NCBI RefSeq assembly: GCF_009832745.1
Contig: NZ_VRMJ01000014.1
Location: 62,001-126,000, forward strand
Reading direction: 5' to 3'
DNA: 64,000 bases
Source: Polaribacter septentrionalilitoris
Lineage (GTDB): Bacteria > Bacteroidota > Bacteroidia > Flavobacteriales > Flavobacteriaceae
The translations under genes and the position numbers were made by a program. The stretch's first letter is position 1. Each line of letters begins with the position of its first letter. Under the pieces are notes generated by a model. That model saw only the letters and a program-made list of their open reading frames with translations, did not search any database and was not told the DNA's origin. This document shows, piece by piece, positions 54,885-64,000 of this stretch.

Positions 54885-57107
54885 TTACAAAGTATTAACA
54901 CGCTCTACTTTTTTGACTCCTTCAATTTTATCTAGCTTTGCAATCAATTTATTTAACTGTGCACTGTTTTTAACACTTATAGAAAGTTTTCCTTCAAAAA
55001 CACCTTCATCACCTTTAATATTTATACTGTGAATAAAAACTCCCATATTACTAGAAATAATTCTGGTTACTTCATTGGCTAGACCTTGGTTATCAACACC
55101 ATTTATTTTTAAAATGACTTTAAAATCTTGTTTGGTAGAATCAATCCATTTTGCCAACATAATTCTGTAAGCATAATTAGATTGTAATGAAATAGCGTTA
55201 GGGCAGGAGTTTTTGTGTACTTTAATTCCGTCATTAATGGTTAAAAAACCAAAAACTTTATCACCAGGAATAGGGTTACAACATTTAGACAACTTATAAT
55301 CGAGTTTTTCTTCTTCTTTACCAAAAACTAACGCATCGTATTTACTTGTAACTTCATCATCTTGCTCATGATGTATTTTTTCTGATGAATTTCTTCTAAG
55401 TTTTGTTTTAAAGAAGTTTATAATCTTACTATTTCTTTGAGATACAAAAGCTTTAAGTTGGGTATTGTCTAAGGCTCCATTTCCTATTCTATAAAAAAGA
55501 TCAAAACTGGTTCTTAACTTAAAATAATTAACCAGTTCATTAACTGTTTTTTCATTAAAAGGAATTTTTAAATGACGCATTTTTCTCATCAATATTGCTT
55601 TTCCTTCTTCTGCAATTAATTTTTCTTCTTCTTTTAAGGCTGCTCTAATTTTAGCTTTAGCCCTTGCTGTAATTACAAAATCTAACCATCTAGAATTTGG
55701 CTTATTAGAAGCACTTGTTATAACTTCTATTTGATCTCCACTTTTTAGTTTATGACTTAAAGGCACTAATTTTCCGTTAACTTTTGCACCTCTACATTTT
55801 AAACCCACATCTGTATGAATTGTAAAAGCAAAGTCTAATGCAGAAGCGTCTTTTGGTAATGATTTTAAATCTCCTTTTGGAGTAAAAACATAAATCTCTT
55901 TACTATAAAGGTTTAGTTTGAAGTTTTCAACAAAATCTACTGCATTTAAAGTTTGTGTTTCTAGTGTTTCTTTTAATTTGTTTAACCAATTTTCTAAGCC
56001 AGTATCACCATCAGCCCCTTGTTTGTATTTAAAATGTGCTGCATATCCTTTCTCTGCAATTTCATTCATTCTGCTAGAACGAATTTGAACTTCTACCCAT
56101 TTTGCATCAGGACCCACAACCGTAATGTGTAAGGCCTCATAACCTGTAGATTTTGGTTGTGAAATCCAATCTCTTAATCTTGATGGATTTGGCTTAAAGT
56201 AGTCTGTAACAATTGTGTAAATTTTCCAAGCATCAAACTTATCATCTTTAGAGTTTGGTTTGTAGATAATTCTGATGGCATATTTATCGTAAACTTCATC
56301 AAAAGTTACATTTTGATTGAGCATCTTTTTTCTAATCGAATAAATAGATTTAAAACGCCCCTTTATTTCATAATCAAAATTCTCTTTATCTAAACCTTCT
56401 TTAAGTGTTTTTGTAAATTGATTTAAATATCCTTGTTGCTCTTCTTTGCTTTCTTTTATCTTACTTAAAATACCATTATAAGCTTCTGGTTCTGTATATT
56501 TTAATCCTAAATCTTCTAACTCAGTCTTAATGTTATATAAACCTAATCTATGTGCTAAAGGAGCATAAATATAAAGCGTTTCAGATGCTATTTTAAGTTG
56601 CTTGTGTGCAGGCATAGCATCCATAGTTTGCATATTGTGCAATCTATCTGCAATTTTTATTAAAATAACTCTTACATCGTCATTTAATGTAAGTAGCATT
56701 TTTCTAAAATTCTCTGCTTGTATAGAAGCGTCTTGCTCTTTGTTTAAGCGAGATATTTTAGTTAATCCGTTTACAATTTTTGCAATGGTTTCACCAAAAA
56801 GGTGTTCCATGTCTTCTATTGTATATTCAGTATCTTCAACAACATCATGTAATAACGCAGAAGCTATAGAAATTGCGTCTAAACCAATTTCATAAGCTAC
56901 AATTTTAGCTACAGCAATTGGATGAAAAATATAAGGTTCGCCAGTTTTTCTTCGTTGCTTTGAATGTGCATCTACAGCAATATCAAAAGCTTTTCTTATC
57001 AGGTCTTTGTCTTCTTTAGATAAAACCTCATAAGTTCCTTTTAGCAAGTCTTTGTATCGATTTGCTATCTCTTTATTTTCTTCTTCTATTGTTGCAGTAT
57101 ATTCCAT
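54885..57107 (-). CDS. spoT: Bifunctional (p)ppGpp synthetase/hydrolase RelA/SpoT
   Basis: A 740-aa stringent-response enzyme. The hydrolase HD domain is intact (HPIAVAKIVAYEIG, then LLHDVVEDTEYT near 87). The synthetase part has RLRDWISQPKSTGYEALHIT near 313. A TGS domain (IYVFTPKGDLKSLPKDASAL near 404) and a C-terminal ACT domain follow. Both catalytic halves look complete, so a two-way enzyme is expected. Sixty-eight bases separate it from the M48 protease gene upstream; the fur-like gene is downstream. Confidence 0.95.
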   Translation of the reverse strand: MEYTATIEEENKEIANRYKDLLKGTYEVLSKEDKDLIRKAFDIAVDAHSKQRRKTGEPYIFHPIAVAKIVAYEIGLDAISIASALLHDVVEDTEYTIEDMEHLFGETIAKIVNGLTKISRLNKEQDASIQAENFRKMLLTLNDDVRVILIKIADRLHNMQTMDAMPAHKQLKIASETLYIYAPLAHRLGLYNIKTELEDLGLKYTEPEAYNGILSKIKESKEEQQGYLNQFTKTLKEGLDKENFDYEIKGRFKSIYSIRKKMLNQNVTFDEVYDKYAIRIIYKPNSKDDKFDAWKIYTIVTDYFKPNPSRLRDWISQPKSTGYEALHITVVGPDAKWVEVQIRSSRMNEIAEKGYAAHFKYKQGADGDTGLENWLNKLKETLETQTLNAVDFVENFKLNLYSKEIYVFTPKGDLKSLPKDASALDFAFTIHTDVGLKCRGAKVNGKLVPLSHKLKSGDQIEVITSASNKPNSRWLDFVITARAKAKIRAALKEEEKLIAEEGKAILMRKMRHLKIPFNEKTVNELVNYFKLRTSFDLFYRIGNGALDNTQLKAFVSQRNSKIINFFKTKLRRNSSEKIHHEQDDEVTSKYDALVFGKEEEKLDYKLSKCCNPIPGDKVFGFLTINDGIKVHKNSCPNAISLQSNYAYRIMLAKWIDSTKQDFKVILKINGVDNQGLANEVTRIISSNMGVFIHSINIKGDEGVFEGKLSISVKNSAQLNKLIAKLDKIEGVKKVERVNTL

Positions 57108-57175
57108 ATAACACTTACAAAAATCATCTTAAATTATAAGTGAAAATAAGAATAAGTATTTGAAGCGGCAAGTAT

Positions 57176-58408
57176 TTAAGATTCTAAATTTTTGATTCTT
57201 TCTAATAAAGTTGGATGAGAATAATTTACAAAAACATAAGCTGGGTGAGGTGTTAAATTACTTAAACTATTCTTTGATAGTTTTTTAAGTGAAGAAATTA
57301 AAGCGTTAGGATTAAACGTTTTTTTAGCATAGTTATCAGCTTGATATTCAAACTTTCTAGACATGTAATTCATAAATAATCCTGTAATTTCTGATATGGG
57401 AGAATATAAAATTCCGAATGCGATTAAACCAATATGAAAACTCTGCTTAGAAACACCTAAAGCTTCTGATAGAATAGGTGAATTCACAAATAATGATAAG
57501 ATATAAAGTGTAAATCCTGTTAATAAAATAGAAGAAATTAAATTGAAAATGATATGACGTTTTTTATAGTGCCCAACTTCATGTGCCAAAACCGCAACTA
57601 TTTCATCAGTATCTAAATCATTAATTAAAGTATCATATAGTGTAATTCTTTTTTGAGAACCAAACCCAGAAAAATACGCATTTGCTTTTGTAGAGCGTTT
57701 AGAGCCATCTATCACAAAAATATTGTTTAAGGTAAAACCTACTTTTTTAGCATAAGTTTCTATGGCAGTTTTTAATTCTCCGTTTTCTAACGGACTTTGT
57801 TTGTTAAACAAAGGAACTATTAATTTTGCATGAAACATATTCATAAACAATGAAAATAATGCCACTAAACCCCATGCATAAATCCAAAAATTCTGTCCTG
57901 TTAGTTGGAAAAAACAAATGATTAAAGATAAAATTCCACCACCTAAAATTACGCTTAGAAACAATCCTTTTAACTTATCTAGCCAAAATGTTTTTTTTGT
58001 TGATTTGTTAAAACCAAATTTTTCTTCAATGACAAAAGTACTATAGTAGGAGAGAGGAGTAGAAATAATTTCTGATGCTAACATAATAATTCCAAAGAAA
58101 ATCAAAGCAACCAAAATAGGATGTTCTGTATAACTTCTAGCAAAATCATCAACATATTTAAAACCGTCTAAAAAGAAAAAAGCTAATGTAAATGCTGTTG
58201 TAATGAACGACGTGAAATTAGAAAACCTTGCATTAGTTTTTTTGTATTGTTGTGATTTTTTGTATTCTTCTTCTTCATAAACATCCACTAATTTCTTTGG
58301 GATTTCATCATCAAAATGCTTTTCGTTTAATGAATCTAAAATCTTTTCAGAAATATAGTTAAATATTAAAATACCAATAATAATGTAAAATAATGTGGTT
58401 GGTTGCAT
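57176..58408 (-). CDS. M48 family zinc metallopeptidase (CAAX protease 1/STE24-like)
   Basis: A 410-aa integral-membrane protease. The zinc motif is AVLAHEVGHYKKRH near 275, and the third ligand lies in YMSRKFEYQADNYA near 350. About six transmembrane helices are spread over the protein (e.g. PTTLFYIIIGILIFNYI at 3-19, ALIFFGIIMLASEIIS near 103). Homologous eukaryotic STE24 trims prenylated proteins; bacterial members act in membrane protein quality control. It begins 6 bases after the ROK gene stop. Confidence 0.92.
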   Translation of the reverse strand: MQPTTLFYIIIGILIFNYISEKILDSLNEKHFDDEIPKKLVDVYEEEEYKKSQQYKKTNARFSNFTSFITTAFTLAFFFLDGFKYVDDFARSYTEHPILVALIFFGIIMLASEIISTPLSYYSTFVIEEKFGFNKSTKKTFWLDKLKGLFLSVILGGGILSLIICFFQLTGQNFWIYAWGLVALFSLFMNMFHAKLIVPLFNKQSPLENGELKTAIETYAKKVGFTLNNIFVIDGSKRSTKANAYFSGFGSQKRITLYDTLINDLDTDEIVAVLAHEVGHYKKRHIIFNLISSILLTGFTLYILSLFVNSPILSEALGVSKQSFHIGLIAFGILYSPISEITGLFMNYMSRKFEYQADNYAKKTFNPNALISSLKKLSKNSLSNLTPHPAYVFVNYSHPTLLERIKNLES

Positions 58409-58414
58409 TTGAAT

Positions 58415-59155
58415 TTAGTCTTGTTTTTTAGCATACATTGCAGCACCAATAATACCTGCGTTATTTTTAAATTGAGCAACTTTAACAGTTACCTCAGTGG
58501 TAAGGTGTTCTTTGAATTTATCATATTTTTTGCTTATGCCACCACCTAAAATAATTAAACTTGGAGAAAAAACTATACGTGTATATTCTAACAAAGCATC
58601 AAAACGAATAGCCCATTGTTTTAAAGTTAAATCTTCTCTTTTTCTTACTGAATCAGCGGTAAAGAGTTCAATAATTTTTCCATCTGAATGTAACATTTTA
58701 CCGATCTCTAAATTCGGAATTAATTGTTGATTGAAAAATAATCCAGAGCCAATTCCTGTACCAATAGTAATAACAATAGTTACTCCTTTTTCATCTTTAC
58801 CTGCACCTAAACTAACTTCAGCAAGACCAGCTAAATCAGCATCATTACTCACATAAAAAGGAACATTACATTCTTTCTTAAAAAGTTTATCAACTTGAAC
58901 ATTAAGCCATTTTGAACTTAAATTTCCAGAATGAATGCATTTACCATCTACTATAGTTGTAGGGAAACTACAACCCACAGCTCTTTTCCAATCAAAATGA
59001 TGAACAATTTCTTTAACCGTTTTTGCAATAGCTTCTGGTGTTGCAGGTTTTGGAGTTGCTATTCTGTGCCTTTCTGTAATTAATTGTCCGGTTTTAGTAT
59101 TTACTATAGCTGCCTTAATACCTGATCCTCCTATATCTATTCCTAATACATCCAT
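58415..59155 (-). CDS. ROK family kinase (polyphosphate glucokinase-like)
   Basis: A 246-aa sugar kinase. The ATP/phosphate loop is [16 protein letters not shown] at 3-18, followed by [18 protein letters not shown] and [31 protein letters not shown] is the second phosphate motif. The compact length and SFPTTIVDG resemble polyphosphate glucokinases (PpgK), so a glucose phosphorylating role from polyphosphate or ATP is likely. The Cys-zinc motif of other ROK proteins is absent, as in PpgK. It abuts the trmH-family gene directly. Confidence 0.85.
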   Translation of the reverse strand: MDVLGIDIGGSGIKAAIVNTKTGQLITERHRIATPKPATPEAIAKTVKEIVHHFDWKRAVGCSFPTTIVDGKCIHSGNLSSKWLNVQVDKLFKKECNVPFYVSNDADLAGLAEVSLGAGKDEKGVTIVITIGTGIGSGLFFNQQLIPNLEIGKMLHSDGKIIELFTADSVRKREDLTLKQWAIRFDALLEYTRIVFSPSLIILGGGISKKYDKFKEHLTTEVTVKVAQFKNNAGIIGAAMYAKKQD

Positions 59156-59953
59156 CTATTTAAAATTTCGTTGTCTTTTCGCTTCAAAGATAACAATTGC
59201 TGCAGCAACAGAAACATTCATAGAGTCTATTTGTCCTTGCATAGGTATGTTTATGTTTTGAGTTGCAATTTGTCTCCAAACTTCTGTTAAACCTGTAGCC
59301 TCTGTACCAACAACAATAGCAGCACTGTTAGTGTAATTTTCTTTATGATATTCGTTTGAATTCTGAAGTGTTGCTGCAAAAATATTGATATTATTTTTTT
59401 GAAGGAATTTTATGATTTCTTCTGATGTTCCTACAGCTACTTTATTCGTAAATACACAACCTACACTAGAACGAATGATGTTTGGATTGTATACATCGCT
59501 TTTGGGGTTTGCGATAAAAACAGCATCTATATTTGCAGCATCTGCAGTTCTTAGTAAAGCACCAATATTTCCTGGTTTTTCTATTCCTTCTGCAACTAGA
59601 ATTATAGGATTATCAGTTTCAAATTCAATGTTTTCGATAGCAGTATTTTTTGATTTTACAACTGCAATAATTCCTTCAGTTGATGCTCTGTATGCTATTT
59701 TTTGATAGACTTCTTTAGAAATTTGTATTCTACTAACTTCTATTTGAAAAAGTTCTAAAACTTCATTTTCTGATATCAATTCAGGAAAAAACAAAACTGT
59801 ATCAAATTCATAATTAGCTTTTAAAGCTAAAGAAACTTCACGTTTTCCTTCGATAAGAAACAAACCTTGTTTTCGACGTTCACGCGATTTTTCTTGTAAC
59901 TTTAATAAGTTCTTAATGTATGGGTTTTGAAAACTAGTAATTTCTTTCATCAA
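59156..59953 (-). CDS. SpoU/TrmH family RNA 2'-O-methyltransferase
   Basis: A 265-aa SPOUT methyltransferase. The SAM knot shows VAEGIEKPGNIGALLRTADA (motif 1, near 120), VVGTEATGLTEVW (motif 2, near 208) and IPMQGQIDSMNVSVAAAIVI (motif 3, near 238). The N-terminal SpoU substrate-binding domain precedes it (residues 1-100, KEITSFQNPYIKNLLKLQEK). The modified RNA is rRNA or tRNA; the exact site cannot be assigned. MM at the start leaves two possible ATG codons. It is the first gene of the trmH-ROK-M48 run. Confidence 0.88.
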   Translation of the reverse strand: MMKEITSFQNPYIKNLLKLQEKSRERRKQGLFLIEGKREVSLALKANYEFDTVLFFPELISENEVLELFQIEVSRIQISKEVYQKIAYRASTEGIIAVVKSKNTAIENIEFETDNPIILVAEGIEKPGNIGALLRTADAANIDAVFIANPKSDVYNPNIIRSSVGCVFTNKVAVGTSEEIIKFLQKNNINIFAATLQNSNEYHKENYTNSAAIVVGTEATGLTEVWRQIATQNINIPMQGQIDSMNVSVAAAIVIFEAKRQRNFK

Positions 59954-60115
59954 GACAAATATACCTAAATATAGGTATTGTAGAATAGAACCATTTCATC
60001 AATATTTGTAATGCAATAATTCTTCAACTATTTATTAATTATTTGAAAAAGAAAAAGTTGATATGAAAGAGAAAAACTTTGTTTGTAAATGATTATTGCA
60101 TATTGTTATGAAATG

Positions 60116-60145
60116 AAAAAGGCTCGCAATTTGCGAGCCTTTTTT
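60116..60145. terminator. Terminator downstream of the amidohydrolase pair
   Basis: GGCTCGCAA and TTGCGAGCC form a stem flanked by A5 and T6. On the minus strand it lies 19 bases after the amidohydrolase stop. The 210-base gap to the trmH-family gene holds otherwise no feature. Confidence 0.88.
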
Positions 60146-60163
60146 GAGTTAAAAAAATCAATA

Positions 60164-61453
60164 TTATTTAGATTTATATTTGTTAGAATATCTTTTCCAA
60201 AGTTTAGTTTGATGTGATTCTAAACTAATACCTCTACCTTGTATAAAAGCTTTAGAAACAATATTGCTTCTCATATCTAAAGCATCACCTTCAGAAATAA
60301 ATAAAGTAGCATCTTTACCTACTTCTAAGGTTCCTGTGAAAGAATTAATTCCTAAAATTTTTGCTGCATTCCCAGTAATCATTGCTACAGCATCTTCTTT
60401 AGCAACTCCATACGCTGCATAAGTACCAGCATAGAAAGGTAAATTTCTTGTGTTCATACGTTCCATTTGACCTTCCATACCAATAGAAACCATAATTCCT
60501 TTGTCCATTAATATTTTAGCTTGTCTAAAAGGTAAATCGTAATCATCATCTATATTGTCTGGTATTCTGTGTGACCTATCAATTACAACAGGGATATTAT
60601 TTTCAACTAACATATCAGCAACGTTTTCTGCGCCACTTCCATGTACAATAACAATTTTATTTATCCCTAAATCTTTAATAATATTTACAGCATCTGTTAT
60701 TTCTTTTTCTCCACTAACATGAATAAATAGTTTTTGAGAACCGTCAAATAAACCTTTAGTAGCTTCATATGGAATGTTTTTAGAAGTTTTATTACCAGAT
60801 AAGTAAAGTTTTGCTTTTGTAAAGAAATCTTTTATCGACGCTAAACTTTTTGGATAATTTTTATTTGGCATTAAAGATTCTCCTAACCACCATCTGTTGC
60901 TGAAAGCCCCAGGCCAATTCATGTGTATTGCATGATCTACTTTTACTGCAGCATCTTCCCAATTCCAAGCATCATGTTGCACTACAGTTGCTGTACCAGA
61001 AATAGTACCTCCTCTGGGAACAATTTCTGATTGTAAAACACCATTAGGTCTCATAGATTCAACAACTTTGCTTTCTGCATTGTAAGCAATTAAACTGCGG
61101 ATATGGGGAATCATTGTACCAACTTCATCAAAATCTCTTGTAGCTCTTACCGCATCAATTTCAGATAAACCTAAAGAGGCGTTTAATGCAATAAAACCGG
61201 GGTAAATATGTTTCCCTTTAGCATTAATTACGGTTCCTTGTCTTGCAATTTTCATCATTGCACTTCCTACAAAAGTAATTTTACCATTGTCGAACATAAT
61301 TAGTGAATTTTCAATCACTTTTCCATTTCCTAAATGCGCAGTTGCACCTTCTATAGAAATTGCAGTTTTTTGAGTATCTGCTGGAGTTTGTTGTGCAAAA
61401 CTATTTCCTACTAAGAAGAAAAATAGTATATTATATATAAAGTTTCTTTTCAT
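60164..61453 (-). CDS. Secreted amidohydrolase-like protein without the HxH metal motif
   Basis: A 429-aa exported protein with a signal peptide (FIYNILFFFLVGNSFAQQ). It has the imidazolonepropionase-like composite domain (NGKVIENSLIMFDNGKITFV) and the barrel (NKIVIVHGSGAENVADMLV, then AKILGINSFTGTLEVGKDAT). The metal-binding strand should read PGFIDxHxH but reads YPGFIALNASLGL, so both first histidines are lost. It follows the larger amidohydrolase by 6 bases. Probably a non-catalytic or altered partner; the family is otherwise intact in length and ends normally. Confidence 0.87.
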   Translation of the reverse strand: MKRNFIYNILFFFLVGNSFAQQTPADTQKTAISIEGATAHLGNGKVIENSLIMFDNGKITFVGSAMMKIARQGTVINAKGKHIYPGFIALNASLGLSEIDAVRATRDFDEVGTMIPHIRSLIAYNAESKVVESMRPNGVLQSEIVPRGGTISGTATVVQHDAWNWEDAAVKVDHAIHMNWPGAFSNRWWLGESLMPNKNYPKSLASIKDFFTKAKLYLSGNKTSKNIPYEATKGLFDGSQKLFIHVSGEKEITDAVNIIKDLGINKIVIVHGSGAENVADMLVENNIPVVIDRSHRIPDNIDDDYDLPFRQAKILMDKGIMVSIGMEGQMERMNTRNLPFYAGTYAAYGVAKEDAVAMITGNAAKILGINSFTGTLEVGKDATLFISEGDALDMRSNIVSKAFIQGRGISLESHQTKLWKRYSNKYKSK

Positions 61454-61459
61454 GATTTT

Positions 61460-64000
61460 TTAATTTATAAGTGTTCCTTCGGTTTCACAAGTAAATCTTT
61501 TCAAGACCTTTTTCTTAGGAGCCTGAACTTTACCACCATTCATTTTTTCATTTAACATCATTTGAATTAGTATAGCTTTTTCTTGCTTAATGGCTTCACG
61601 TTTTTTCTTATCAGATTTTACATCAAAATAGACTTTTCCTTCTATTATAGTATACAAAGCCTTACTATATATAGACATTGGATGATCACTCCAAAGAACA
61701 ACATCTGCATCTTTACCTACTTTTATACTTCCAACTCTATCATCAATATGCAATAATTTTGCAGGATTTAAAGTTACCATTTTCCAAGCTTCTAGCTCAG
61801 ACATTCCACCATACTTTATAGTCTTAGCAGCTTCTTGATTTAAACGACGAGACATTTCTGCATCATCAGAATTAATAGCAACCGTAACACCAGCATTGTG
61901 CATAATTGCAGCATTAAAAGGTATGGCATCATTTACTTCGTATTTGTAAGCCCACCAATCTGAGAACGTAGAACCACCAACACCATGTGCCGCCATTTTG
62001 TCTGCTACTTTGTAACCTTCTAAAATATGAGTAAATGTATTGATGTTAAAATTAAAACTTTCTGCAACTTTCATTAGCATATTTATTTCGCTTTGTACAT
62101 AAGAGTGACAGGAAATAAAACGTTTTTTATTGATGATTTCTGACAAGGTTTCTAATTCGATATCTTTTCTGTAAGGTAATCCACTTTTCTTTAAAGCTTC
62201 ATATTCTTTTGCTCTCTGAAAATAATCTTTAAAAACTTGTTCAACTCCCATTCTAGTTTGTGGAAAACGAATAGTTTGAGTATCTCCCCAATTAGATTGT
62301 TTTACATTTTCTCCTAAAGCAAATTTGATAAACTTTGGTGAGTTTTTATAAATCAACTCGTCTGCATTTTCTCCCCACTTTAGTTTGATGATTGCAGAAC
62401 GCCCCCCAATTGGATTTGCAGAACCATGTAAAATTTGAATTGATGTAACACCACCAGCTAAATTTCTGTAAATATTAATATCATCAGGGTTTACAACATC
62501 TTCGATTGTTACTTCTGCTGTAGAGTTATGACCAGATTCATTAACAGCAGAAGTTGCTATATGTGAGTGCTCATCTACAATACCAGCAGTAAGGTGTTTT
62601 CCTGTGCCATCTATTACTCTAGCACCTCTTGTAGATAAGTTATTTCCAATTTTAGCAATTTTACCATTTTTTAATAAGACATCAGTATTTTTTAAAATAC
62701 CATCACTTTCACTTGTCCAAACTGTGGTGTTTTTTATTAAAATTGTCTCTTGTTTTGGTAAATTAAAATTTCCTAAACCTAAGTTAGGAAAACTAACAGG
62801 CATAACTTTTGGAGGAGTATTCTTAGGACTTTTTTTCTTTTTAGACTTTGTTTTCTTCGTGTCGCTTTTGGATGCAGACCATTTAGAAGAACTTCCGTCA
62901 TTGGCATATAACATCCCAGACATTCCATTATTATCTGCCTGAGCAACAATTCGAGTAAAGTTACCAGAATTGTTAATAATCAGTTGTACCCAATCATTTT
63001 TGAAAGAAAATTTAGATTTTATTTTTTTACCATCAACATTCAAACTACCACTTTGTTTTGCTCCTTTACCGGTAACAGTAAGTTGGTAAGATTTTCCATT
63101 TTCAGAAAAAGTATACTTACCAGTAATATCAGCTATAGTCATATCAGAAATTACGTGTTGTGTGCCCTGAACCCAGTTTTCATAAAGTGTTGTTTTTTTA
63201 TCAAAAATGTCACCATTAGTTATTAAAAAGTTGGCGTGACTACCAATATTTAAATTTCCAATAGTAGTTTCACCTAATATACCTGCAGGAACTGTTGTTA
63301 AAGCTTCTAATGCTTTGGTTTTATCAAAACCATATTTGATAGCTTTTTGTAAATTCTTATGAAAAGATGTTACTGATTTTAAATCGTGAGTAGTTAAAGC
63401 AAAGTTTATTCCGTTATCAGACAATACCTTAAGATTAGAAGGCTCTTGATTCCATCTTCTCATATCATTAATTGATACTTGATTAGCTAATAAAGGATTA
63501 CTAACATCATAAGCTTTTCTAAAGTTTATTGGAATAATTAAATTTGCATTAGTTGCCTTTATATCATTAATTCTCTCGTATTCATGACCATTACCAACAA
63601 TTGTGTATTGAATTCCGAATTCATCTCCAAGTTTATCAGCTCTTACAACATCTAGATGACTTCCTGCATCAAAAATTTGTACTAAATTCTTGTTTTTATT
63701 TAGTGCCTCTAAAGACATATCTTTATTTTTAGCATTTCCAGATGCATACCAATCTGCATCTAAATATACTTGTCTTAATAAAGCCATAGCTCCCATTCTT
63801 GATGTTGGATAGCTTTGTCTGGATTGTAAGCTTTTGCTAAAAGATAAATATTGTGCAGATTTGTCATTTATAACTCTTTTAGCATTACTAGAGTTTTTAT
63901 TCAAAGAAACAAGTATTCCATTTCCACGAATAATACCATCACTCATATGTGTATTTACGGTTCCAAAACCAGCATTAACCAATTGGGTAGCCTTTTTAGA
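61460..64000 (-). CDS. Secreted amidohydrolase, C-terminal 846 codons (partial)
   Basis: The frame is open to base 64000, so the 5' end is outside the window; the true protein is probably about 1,000 aa. The N-terminal part in view is an amidohydrolase-like domain (THMSDGIIRGNGILVSLNKN), then a lipocalin-like or linker domain with KKTKSKKKKSPKNTPPK, then a complete C-terminal amidohydrolase domain with the metal motif IVDEHSHIATSAV and NSDDAEMSRRLNQEAAKT, GSIKVGKDADVVLWSDHPMS. The TTG codon at 63982 is internal, not a start. Six bases separate it from the metal-less paralogue. Confidence 0.88.
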   Translation of the reverse strand, partial: SKKATQLVNAGFGTVNTHMSDGIIRGNGILVSLNKNSSNAKRVINDKSAQYLSFSKSLQSRQSYPTSRMGAMALLRQVYLDADWYASGNAKNKDMSLEALNKNKNLVQIFDAGSHLDVVRADKLGDEFGIQYTIVGNGHEYERINDIKATNANLIIPINFRKAYDVSNPLLANQVSINDMRRWNQEPSNLKVLSDNGINFALTTHDLKSVTSFHKNLQKAIKYGFDKTKALEALTTVPAGILGETTIGNLNIGSHANFLITNGDIFDKKTTLYENWVQGTQHVISDMTIADITGKYTFSENGKSYQLTVTGKGAKQSGSLNVDGKKIKSKFSFKNDWVQLIINNSGNFTRIVAQADNNGMSGMLYANDGSSSKWSASKSDTKKTKSKKKKSPKNTPPKVMPVSFPNLGLGNFNLPKQETILIKNTTVWTSESDGILKNTDVLLKNGKIAKIGNNLSTRGARVIDGTGKHLTAGIVDEHSHIATSAVNESGHNSTAEVTIEDVVNPDDINIYRNLAGGVTSIQILHGSANPIGGRSAIIKLKWGENADELIYKNSPKFIKFALGENVKQSNWGDTQTIRFPQTRMGVEQVFKDYFQRAKEYEALKKSGLPYRKDIELETLSEIINKKRFISCHSYVQSEINMLMKVAESFNFNINTFTHILEGYKVADKMAAHGVGGSTFSDWWAYKYEVNDAIPFNAAIMHNAGVTVAINSDDAEMSRRLNQEAAKTIKYGGMSELEAWKMVTLNPAKLLHIDDRVGSIKVGKDADVVLWSDHPMSIYSKALYTIIEGKVYFDVKSDKKKREAIKQEKAILIQMMLNEKMNGGKVQAPKKKVLKRFTCETEGTLIN

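Overview
This window is AT-rich, densely coded chromosomal DNA from a member of the Bacteroidetes, most probably a marine Flavobacteriaceae close to Polaribacter or Tenacibaculum (genus is inference). Support: TAnnTTTG promoter -7 boxes, flavobacterial families (DUF4290, OstA-like protein, 7TM-DISM/LuxR regulator, RIC, LuxC-like acyl-CoA reductase beside a dicluster ferredoxin), a mitochondrial-type aconitase next to AcnB, a DnaJ with a reduced zinc domain, and several short dispersed palindromic repeat families. No prophage, insertion sequence with transposase, CRISPR array, rRNA or tRNA was seen.

Layout. 1-5.6 kb: serine synthesis (serA fragment, serC), acyl-CoA reductase, divergent ferredoxin, a surface-type carboxypeptidase-regulatory-domain protein, and ychF. 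5.7-11.3 kb: an unrecognised 138-aa protein, a membrane hydrolase, an SDR enzyme, gcvT, a decayed secreted-protein remnant, a VF530 protein, a nested dispersed repeat and a sterol-desaturase-family enzyme. 11.4-18.8 kb: topB (carrying two in-frame copies of a dispersed repeat), tex, a GNAT acetyltransferase, an FAH-family enzyme and lysA. 19-26 kb: parE and parC separated by an ORF6N gene bracketed by repeats, then DUF2834 and a membrane-bound LuxR-type regulator, followed by an operator-like dyad, a promoter and a short terminator-ended transcription unit. 26-30.6 kb: a vitamin B12 locus, with guaC-btuF-like genes on the minus strand and a cobalamin riboswitch plus TonB-dependent receptor on the plus strand. 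30.6-38.7 kb: two small envelope genes, uvrD/pcrA (TTG start), DUF4290-murA (MurA with Asp at the usual catalytic Cys), a NUMOD4/HNH-like gene, and grpE-dnaJ behind a sigma-54-like element. 38.8-44.7 kb: a candidate small RNA, rnpB, acnB and a second aconitase. 44.8-53 kb: an amber-interrupted remnant, a Crp/Fnr regulator, a duplicated-domain lipoprotein, a secreted protein, a class-III aminotransferase, an OstA-like protein, and the divergent pair ric / 598-aa unknown oxidoreductase-like protein with two FNR-type boxes between them. 53-64 kb: purA, fur-like, spoT, M48 protease, ROK kinase, trmH-family methyltransferase and a tandem amidohydrolase pair, the first of which runs off the window.

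Most genes are housekeeping. The places that merit a second look are the ric/598-aa divergon, the intragenic repeats in topB, the repeat-flanked ORF6N insertion in parE-parC, the LuxR-adjacent operator/sRNA unit, the Asp-type MurA and the amidohydrolase that has lost its metal motif. All assignments rest on reading the sequence and on family knowledge; no database search was run.
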